A stretch of 64,000 nucleotides of DNA from assembly GCF_027887165.1 (NCBI RefSeq), contig NC_077232.1:78211369-78275368 (forward strand), written 5' to 3'. Numbering within the stretch: the stretch's first letter is position 1; every line of letters starts with the position of its first letter. A program made the position numbers and the translations under genes. Under the pieces are notes generated by a model. It made no database searches. It saw nothing but the letters and a program-made list of their open reading frames with translations, and had not been told where the DNA came from. This stretch comes from Monodelphis domestica. Lineage: Eukaryota > Chordata > Mammalia > Didelphimorphia > Didelphidae. This document shows, in pieces, positions 57,366 through 64,000 of this stretch.

Positions 57366-57389
57366 GGAGGAGCCATCCTGGACTTTTCA

Positions 57390-57606
57390 CTATCTTTCAC
57401 CTCCCTTCAACCCCCATATCTAATCTGATTACTGCTGTAGCCCACCTCAAGTCCCTCCTTTCCATTCAGCCACTAAAATGATTTCCCAAGAGGTCTGGTC
57501 CATGTCACCCCTATTTATTAAACTCTAGTGGCTCCCTATTGCCTCAAGGAGCAAATACAAAATGCTCTGGTGGCCAGCAACACTGGGCTCCAGGCTGTTC
57601 TACATG
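57390..57606 (+). mobile_element. L2 LINE fragment, cut by an LTR
   Basis: CTGATTACTGCTGTAGCCCA, TCCATGTCACCCC, CTAGTGGCTCCCTATTGCCT and GAGCAAATACAAAATGCTCT are the L2 order. Confidence 0.75.
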
Positions 57607-57611
57607 CAAGA

Positions 57612-58334
57612 TGTAGCAGTCCAGCCCATAGGCATTATGGAGAGACAAGGATTGTGAGTGAGCCCATGGCCACCCTGCGCATGGCAATGAGCTCTATTCC
57701 CAGCGTGGCTGAAGTTTAGGCGCGAAACCTTGCTTTCCTTTGTCTCACTCGCCTGAGGATAATAACCCCACCTTCACCTTGTCATAAGTTGCAATTATCC
57801 AATGGCAATAGGCCAGGTAACTCATCCCTATGTATTGAGGTATCATGTAACTGATCAATATGTATTGAGCTCATTTGTATATCAAAGAGAATAAATTGAC
57901 GAGACACAGCCAGCCCGCCCACTAGGGGGACACCAACAGGTTTGCAATGGAGCAACTTCTCCCCTTGCTCTCTCCTCTCTATCTTTCTCCCTGAGGCCTG
58001 GTCTTTAGGCCAGGCCTTCCTCTCTCTCCCTCTCTCTTTTAATGCGAATACCTAGCATTATCTACCTCCTTTAGTTTCTGATCTCCTTTCCTTCTGAGCT
58101 AGCATTATCCTCTGACCAGTGCAGTGTTAAATTGAGATCATTGGATGGGAATAGCCTGAATTAGTAACCACCAGTGGTCGGAGCAGGCTGTGGCTCCTGA
58201 AAATTAATAATTGATTACTGACTCGATTATTTACATCTCTAAAACTGGCTCGTTCATGCCCTTCGCGGAATCCAAAACTTCTATCCTGTTTCTATCTTCT
58301 CTCCTGGTAACCTCTTGTGGGCCGGGAGGTTGCA
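57612..58334 (+). mobile_element. solo LTR, 723 bp
   Basis: Fossil LTR with TGTAGCAG start and GAGGTTGCA end, framed by a perfect 5-base duplication CAAGA (57607-57611 and 58335-58339). AATAAA at 57890-57895 sets the + orientation. CpGs are still present (GTTTAGGCGCGAAACC), suggesting a younger copy than the other LTRs here. The family is not named. Confidence 0.82.
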
Positions 58335-58385
58335 CAAGACTCCCAATTTCTTGGCTCTGAGCATTTGTTTTTCAATTCAATATTT

Positions 58386-58588
58386 GAGGCAGCTGGGTAT
58401 GTCAGGGAATTGAGAGCCAGGCCTAGAGAGAGGAGGTCCTGGGTTCAAATCTGACATCAGACACTTCCTAGCTGTGTGACCCTGGGCAAGTGACTTAACC
58501 CCTCTTGCCTAGAGCCCTTACCACTCTTCTGCCTTGGAACCATTACATGGTATTGATCCTAAGGTGGAAGTTAAGGGTTAAAAAAAAG
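58386..58588 (+). mobile_element. tRNA-derived marsupial SINE
   Basis: GAGGCAGCTGGGTATGTCAG, GGTTCAAATCT, CCCTGGGCAAGTGACTTAAC, CTTCTGCCTTGGAACCATTA and AGGTGGAAGTTAAGGGTT with A-tail. Confidence 0.88.
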
Positions 58589-58789
58589 GTAGTGTATTTC
58601 ATCAATTTATCAATATTCATTTATTAAATGACTTCTATGTTTCAGGCACTAGAATTTATTTATATTTATATACTATTTATATTTATACCCCATTATTTAA
58701 TAATTATTTCTTACACAAACATATTGAGGTGCTTTATGACTCTTCTTCAGTTTATCAGTGACCAGCATCCTCTGGGCATTTTTTCCGGC

Positions 58790-58940
58790 TGTCCCTCATG
58801 CCTGAAATGCTCTCTATCCTTTGATCTGGTGACTGACCACCCTGGCTTCCCTTCCAACTAAAATGTCAACTTCTATAAGAAGCCTTCTTCACCCCCTCTC
58901 AATTATAGAGCCTCCACTCGGTTAATTATTTCCCATTTAT
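58790..58940 (+). mobile_element. L2 LINE fragment
   Basis: GTCCCTCATGCCTGAAATGC and AGAAGCCTTCTTCACCCCCT match the L2 pattern. Confidence 0.6.
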
Positions 58941-58946
58941 CTCATC

Positions 58947-59755
58947 CAGGCATACCTCAAAGATATCATAGGTTTGGTTCTAGACAACCATAATAAAGCA
59001 AGTCACACAAATTTTGGGGTTTCTCAGTGAGTATAAAAGTCATGTTTACACCATTTCATAGTCTATTAAATGTGCAACAATATTACATCTAAAAAGACAG
59101 TGTACATGTCTTAATTAGAAAATACTTTATTGCTAAAAATGCCAACCATACATAGCCTGAGCCTTCAGCGATTTCCAGTCCCTTTGCTAGAGAAGGAAGG
59201 GTTCTGTCTTCATGATGATGACTGCTAACTGGCCAGGGTGGCAGCTTAGCCTTTGAGCTGTCTCAGCTCTTGCCATACCTTCCTCAATAAGCATCATCTT
59301 TTGTAGCTTTTGATTTAAAGCTAGAGACGTGGAACTCTTTCTTTCACTTGAACACTTAGAAATCGTGGTAAAGTTATTCGTTGGCCTCATTTCAATATTA
59401 TCGTGTCTCAGGGAATAGGGAGGCCTGAGGAGAGGGAGAGAGATGGACGAATGGCCAGTTGGTAGAGCACAATACAACATGGATACATGAAATTCCCTGT
59501 CTTATACGGGTGCGACTCGTGGCACTCCAAAACAATGACAGTCACATCAAAGATCACTGATCACCAGACAGAATACCATTGACAGAGTTTGAAATAATGG
59601 GAGAATTACCAAAATGTGGCACAGAGACACAATGTGAGCACATGTTGCTAGAAAAATGACAGCCATATACTTGCTTGATGCAGGGCTGCCACACACCTTC
59701 AGTTTGTAAAAATAATGCAATATCTGTAAAGCACAGCAAAACAAAGGATGCCTCT
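58947..59755 (-). mobile_element. Tigger1-type DNA transposon, internally deleted
   Basis: The left end CAGGCATACCTCAAAGATAT and the right end CAAAGGATGCCTCTG are drifted Tigger1 terminal repeats (consensus CAGGCATACCTCG). Between them are the two Tigger1 flanks, with most of the transposase gene missing: about 0.8 kb against about 2.4 kb for the whole element. The minus strand keeps a transposase N terminus (59187-59480) with KCSSERKSSTSLALNQKL and EEGMARAE, matching the Tigger1 helix-turn-helix start. The DDE catalytic core is absent, so it is non-autonomous. Confidence 0.9.
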
Positions 59756-59780
59756 GCATAGCTTGTTTTTTGTATGTTTG

Positions 59781-60158
59781 TATTGGAAGCAACTTTCTCT
59801 CTCCATTATGTTGCTTTTTCTAACGTCATCTCTCAGTGACCACTGAGTAAATTCAAGAATAGATAAACCCTCAGAGAATGGAAGTTAAAGAACCAAGGAA
59901 CCAACGAGAGGGAAAACTGATTCCACAGGCACTGGGCAAATTAAGAAACTATGATTGGTTCCTAAGATGTGACATGTAAGAGCTAGTGGATGGAGAAAAG
60001 GGCTTATAAGGGGTGACCAGGTGGTTTTTGGGGTCTTTTGGCTGAAACATGGAGAGCTGAAGGAACTCTTGTCGGAATTTAGCCACAGGAGCATCATGGC
60101 GGCCAATAGATTAGAAAGCTAAGTATCTCTCTACCTCTCTCCTATCTTTCCCTCTCTT

Positions 60159-60220
<62 letters not shown>

Positions 60221-60273
60221 TGATTTAATAAAATTATTAAGCTTCTATCAGGCTCATAATTTAAATTATTACA
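59781..60273 (+). mobile_element. probable solo LTR with internal (TAC)n
   Basis: Fossil LTR-like segment. The right end is AAATTATTACA. The 4-base TTTG lies on both sides (59777-59780 and 60274-60277). A CCAAT-type ATTGGTTCC at 59955, TATA-like GCTTATAAGGGG near 60002 and AATAAA in TTTAATAAAATTATT near 60226 occur in LTR order. The left terminal base pair is not a clean TG, so the boundary is tentative. Confidence 0.6.
60159..60219. repeat. (TAC)n microsatellite, about 20 units
   Basis: Uninterrupted TAC repeat within the LTR-like segment. Confidence 0.97.
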
Positions 60274-60284
60274 TTTGTTTGCAT

Positions 60285-60400
60285 GTGGTCTTCCCTATAG
60301 ATTGTAAACTCCTTGAGGACAGGGACTATCTTTTCCCTCCTTTTATATCTTCAGAGCTTAGTACAAAGTAGATGTTTATTGTTTATTGAATAATTGAGCT
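60285..60400 (+). mobile_element. L2 LINE 3' end
   Basis: GATTGTAAACTCCTTGAGGA, CAGGGACTATC, TCTTCAGAGCTTAGTACAAA and GTAGATGTTTATTG. Confidence 0.75.
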
Positions 60401-60402
60401 CT

Positions 60403-61130
60403 CTGGGTGGCATAATGAGTAGAGTGCTGGACCTGGATTCAGAAAGACCTGATTTCAAATCCAGCCTCAAATACTTATTATCTGTATAACTTTCAGTAAG
60501 TCTATCTACCTCCATTTTTCCAGCTTTAAAATGAGAATAATAATAGCATCCTATTAGATATTATTTATCTAAATTATATCATATTTATAAATTATTTTGC
60601 AAACTTTAAAGCACTACATAAATGCTAGCTATTTTAATGCATTTTGCAAGCTTTAAAGAATTGTGTAAATATTAACTATTATCTTAATCTTTCTTTTTTC
60701 ATTTGTAAAATGAGGATAATTGCATAAGCTTTATTTTTTTATTTTTAGTTTTTTAATTTTAAAATACTTTCCCATGGTTACATGATTCATTTTCTCTTCC
60801 TTCCCTCTTCCCTCCCACCTTCTGGAGCTAACAAGCAGTTGGAGTTCCACTGGGTTATACATATATTATCTCTCAAAACCCATTTCCATATTATTCATTT
60901 TTGAAATAGAATCATCTTTTAAAACCCAACCCCCCAAATTCTATACCCTTATGAACAAGTGGTAAGTCATATGCTCTCTTCTCTGTTTCTACTCCCACAG
61001 TTCTTTCTCTGGATGTGGATAGTGTTCTTTCTCATAAGTCCCTCAAGGATGTCCTCGATCATAATTGCATGAACTTTAAAGGGATGCAGTGAGGACCAAA
61101 TGAAATCATATTAGTAAAGACTTGCAGATA
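60403..61130 (+). mobile_element. MIR-type CORE-SINE split by an L1 tail
   Basis: GTGGCATAATGAGTAGAGTG, GATTTCAAATCCAGCCTCAA and the 3' part with CTTTAAAGCACTACATAAAT. A MIR-like continuation (CATTTGTAAAATGAGGATAA) is cut by the L1 at 60734-61062. Confidence 0.65.
60734..61062 (-). mobile_element. 5'-truncated L1 3' end
   Basis: Poly-T, CCATGGTTACATGATTCATT, CTCTGGATGTGGATAGTGTT, ending in CTCGATCAT. The duplication AATTGCATAAGCTTTA / AATTGCATGAACTTTA at 60718-60733 and 61063-61078 frames it. Confidence 0.87.
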
Positions 61131-61142
61131 CATATTTAAAAA

Positions 61143-61316
61143 ACACCACCACCTTACCTTCTGTCTTAGAATAAATATTGTGTATTGATTCTAAAGCAGA
61201 AGAGCAGTAAGGGGTAGGCAATAGGAGTTAAGTGACTTGTCCAGGGTCACACAGCTAGGAAGTGTCTGAGGTCATATTTAAACTTGCCATCTTCAGGCCT
61301 GGCTCTCTGTCCATTT
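61143..61316 (-). mobile_element. tRNA-derived marsupial SINE
   Basis: Complement order CTTACCTTCTGTCTTAGAAT, TGACTTGTCCAGGGTCACAC and CAGGCCTGGCTCTCTGTCCA. The 5' head is short. Confidence 0.82.
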
Positions 61317-61912
61317 GTAAATACACATTTTGAATGGCGATTGTGACCAGAGCCACTGATCAGCCTGGAACCAAGGTGAGGGTTAGGGCTCAGGGTACAG
61401 TTTAGTCTGGGATGGTCAGGGCTTGGCCTAGCCAAGAAGAAGCACCCTCCCTTCCTGGTACGGTTGGGATCACCTCTGCCTCATTCCAGCTCCTGAGAGA
61501 GCTGCCTCCGAATGGGTCCCTCCTGCTCCCAATCTGGGCCTCCATGTGGTTTTTGTCTGCTCTGCTTTTTAATTTTTTCATTCCTTTTGGTGTCTCCTTG
61601 AGAGAAGATTCATCTCTTTATGGAGCTGGAATTCTCTCTTGATAGAATTATAATCCCAAAGTCAATAAAAGACAAAAGCGATTCAGCTGGAGGCAAGGCC
61701 CCCTTTGTGGATGGGGGCTGTGATAGAGAAGCTTGATACAATCAGAGAGAGATGCCTGTAGGTCCTGGGTAGCTGTGGGGAATGTGGAGGGGTTCTTTCC
61801 ATGTTTTATGTTCACTCTGGCCTTGGTGGCAACAATGGGGACTGGGCTCTCCTCCACTGGTGTATTTTTTCCTCTTCCTAATCCAATCCCTGACCCTGGA
61901 AGCATGTTATTT
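61317..61912. other. intergenic, unique; nothing recognised
   Basis: No repeat signature or supported exon. Confidence 0.45.
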
Positions 61913-63076
61913 TTTTTTAAAGCCCTTACTTTCTATCCTAGTAACTTTCTTTTTTTTTAACTTGATCAGATTTTAATAATTTCATTTTTCAATTTATTTA
62001 TTTAATTAATTAATTTAGAACATTTTTCCATGGTTACATGATTCTTGTTCTTTCCCTCCCCTCCTCCCACCCCCTTCCTGTAGCCAACGAGCAATTCCAC
62101 TGGGTTTTACATGTGTCATTGATCAAGAACTATTTCTATCCTCATTCATTTTTCATTTTAAAATTCTGTTTATTTAATTAATTAATTTAGAATATTTTTC
62201 CATGGTTACATGATTCATGTTCTTTCCCTCTCCTCCTCACCCCTTCCATAGCCAACAAGCAATTCCACTGGGTTTTATGTGTATTATTGATCAAAACCCA
62301 TTTCCATATTATTGATATTTGCAATAGAGTGATCATTCTACTTCCCTAATCATATCTCCATTGAACCATGTGATCAAGCAAATGTTTTTCTCCTGCATTT
62401 CTGCTCCCACAATTCTTTCTCTGGATGTGGATAGTGTTCTTTATCATAAGTCTCCAGAATCGTCCTGGGTCACTGCATTGCCACTAATGGAGAAGTCCAT
62501 TACATTTGATTGTGCCACAGTGTATCAGTCTCTGTGTACAATGTTTTCCTGGTTCTGCTCTTTTCGCTCTGCATCACTTCCTGGAGGTTGTTCCAGTCTC
62601 CATGGAATTTCTCCACTTTATTATTCCTTTTAGCACAATAGTATTCCATCACCAACAGATACCATAATTTGTTCAGCCATTCCCCAATTTTCCAATTTTT
62701 TTGCCACCACAATGAGAGCAGCTATGAATATTCTTGTACATGTCTTTTTCCTTATTATCTCTTTGGGGTATGAACCGAGCAGTGCTATGGCTGGATCAAA
62801 GGGCAGACAGTCTTTTAGCACCCTTTGGGCATAGTTCCAAATTGCCCTCCAGAATGGTTGGATCGGTTCACAACTCCTCCAGCAATGCATTCTAGTAATT
62901 TTCTTACTTTCTATCCTAATAATAAGCCTAAGACAGAAGGGCAAGGGTTAAGCAAACTGGGTTAAATGACTTGCCCACGGTCACACAGTTAGGAAGTGTC
63001 TGAGGCCAGATTTGAAGCCAGGTCCTCTCCATTCTAGGCCTGGCGTTCTACCCATTGGGCCACCTAGTTATCTCTG
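61913..63076 (-). mobile_element. tRNA-derived marsupial SINE split by an L1
   Basis: The tail part is at 61913-61950 (AAGCCCTTACTTTCTATCCT) and the body at 62893-63076 (CTAAGACAGAAGGGCAAGGG, TGACTTGCCCACGGTCACAC, GGGCCACCTAGTTATC). The inserted L1 duplicated part of the tail. Confidence 0.85.
61953..62890 (-). mobile_element. L1 3' end, with its terminal segment present twice
   Basis: The sequence TTAATTAATTTAGAACATTT, CCATGGTTACATGATTC and CACTGGGTTTTA occurs at about 61993-62130 and again at about 62170-62290. The second copy continues through the rest of the L1 tail into ORF2. Outer duplication CTAGTAACTTTCTT / CTAGTAATTTTCTT (about 61940-61953 and 62892-62905). Confidence 0.82.
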
Positions 63077-63735
63077 TGTTGGGGGTTTCTTAAAGCAAGA
63101 TCCATCTGTACAGAGATCCCTGCAGTTGTTCCATTGCCTGCTGATCCTATATAGAGTTCTATAGCTCCACAGCTGCTCCTGAGCCTGTTAGACTAAAGTT
63201 TCCAGGAAGAAATGCTCTTCAAAAAGCAAGCAACAAAATATTCAAGCTTTCTAGCCTCCATCCAGCAAGACCACTGGAACTGTCTTTCCCCCTTTCCCCC
63301 CACTTCAATAACTTGGAACAAGAAACATTTCCTTGGAGGCAAGGGGACAATCTTACACTCTCCTAACCCCTATCTCAATACCACCACTCTTTTCCTGGAA
63401 ACTTTCATTCTAAAGAAGGGAGTGTCTCTGCCTCTGCTGGTTGTGTTGCAATATGTGGATTCAGGAGCATCCAAGCACTGACCCAGAGGGGGAGGCTCCC
63501 CCACCCTCCCCAGCTCCCCAGCTCCCTAGCTGGAGGGGGGAGTTGTTCATTCTGGGGCACTCAATAGGGAGCCTTTTAGGCATTGCTGGAACTTGTATGC
63601 TTAATTCTTAGAGAAAATACACTTTCAAATACCACCTTTGGTCTGAGCCTCCACAATGACCATCCTAGATGTTTGTCTATCAGTACAGGGTGTGGATATA
63701 ACTTTTGGAGTTGTTTTTTAACTTCCTGTGAGGAA
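63077..63735. other. intergenic, unique; nothing recognised
   Basis: A short C/G-rich inverted stretch near 63488-63540 (CCCAGCTCCCTAGCTGGAGG). No gene supported. Confidence 0.45.
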
Positions 63736-63739
63736 GGCA

Positions 63740-64000
63740 GGGTAGAACGTTAGACTTGAAAAGGTCCTTGGAACAAAGAATGTCATACCTTGAAGGGACC
63801 TTGGGATATAGACTGTCAGAGCTGGAGGTGATGGGGAGAGAGGGGGTTATGTTAGAACCCAGAATGCCAGAGGTGGGAGCAACCTTAGAACAGAATCTAG
63901 GATGCCAGAGTTGGAAGGACATTGAGGATGTCGAATGTTGGATTAGCTTTAGAAGAGAAAGAAGGGGATCTTAGAACCTAGAATGTCAGACCTGGATGCC
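63740..64000. repeat. degenerate minisatellite, SINE-tail motif (runs off right edge)
   Basis: Repeated motifs AGAATGTCATACCTTGAAGG, AGACTGTCAGAGCTGGAGGT, AGAATGCCAGAGGTGGGAGC, AGGATGCCAGAGTTGGAAGG and AGAATGTCAGACCTGGATGC. Spacing is about 35-70 bases. The motif is the reverse complement of the 44 kb minisatellite half-unit. Confidence 0.7.

Overview
The window looks like a marsupial nuclear chromosome segment: AT-rich, with spliced host exons, and packed with marsupial-type repeats. These are tRNA-derived SINEs of the WSINE1/MAR1 kind, THER1/MIR CORE-SINEs, L2, L1 elements with a GGGGCGGAGTCAAGATGG-type 5' end, and small LTR elements. The SINE 3' ends look more Australian-marsupial than Monodelphis, but I cannot fix the species.

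Host gene content is low. The only functional gene I can support is the 3' part of TACC3 on the + strand. Seven exons (5779-5937, 7647-7723, 8338-8381, 13814-13974, 14672-14778, 14930-15050, 16033-16098) join in frame to 244 codons plus stop. They encode the LDIPVP segment and almost all of the TACC coiled-coil domain. All splice sites are GT-AG, and the 3' UTR has AATAAA at 16289. Earlier TACC3 exons lie left of the window. About 1.4 kb further on (17745-19121) is a full-length but dead processed copy of FUS.

From 19 kb to 64 kb I see no other host coding exon. In other mammals FGFR3 follows TACC3 on the same strand at about this distance, so this is probably the TACC3-FGFR3 intergenic interval with FGFR3 beyond the right edge (inference). 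Layout: 21.8-23.0 kb, old L1 holding a solo LTR; 23.86-29.11 kb, a two-LTR class I endogenous retroelement with a Gag-like frame and an unrecognised acidic frame but no visible reverse transcriptase; 29.36-37.26 kb, a near-full-length L1 with a 1.1 kb solo LTR in its 5' UTR; 38.1-38.55 kb and 47.04-47.44 kb, long polypyrimidine tracts; 42.99-43.20 kb and 43.9-44.8 kb, minisatellites apparently grown from SINE tails; 49-54 kb, small L1 and SINE insertions; 54.5-55.3 kb, GC-rich unique sequence; 57.6-60.3 kb, two more solo LTRs and an internally deleted Tigger1 DNA transposon; 60.7-63.1 kb, nested L1/SINE; and 63.7 kb to the end, another SINE-tail-like repeat.

Patterns that stand out: all fourteen L1 pieces lie on the minus strand while SINEs lie both ways; many insertions keep readable target-site duplications, so their relative order can be worked out; and several tandem repeats seem to be born from SINE 3' ends. 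All calls rest on reading the sequence and remembered family features. No database search was run.
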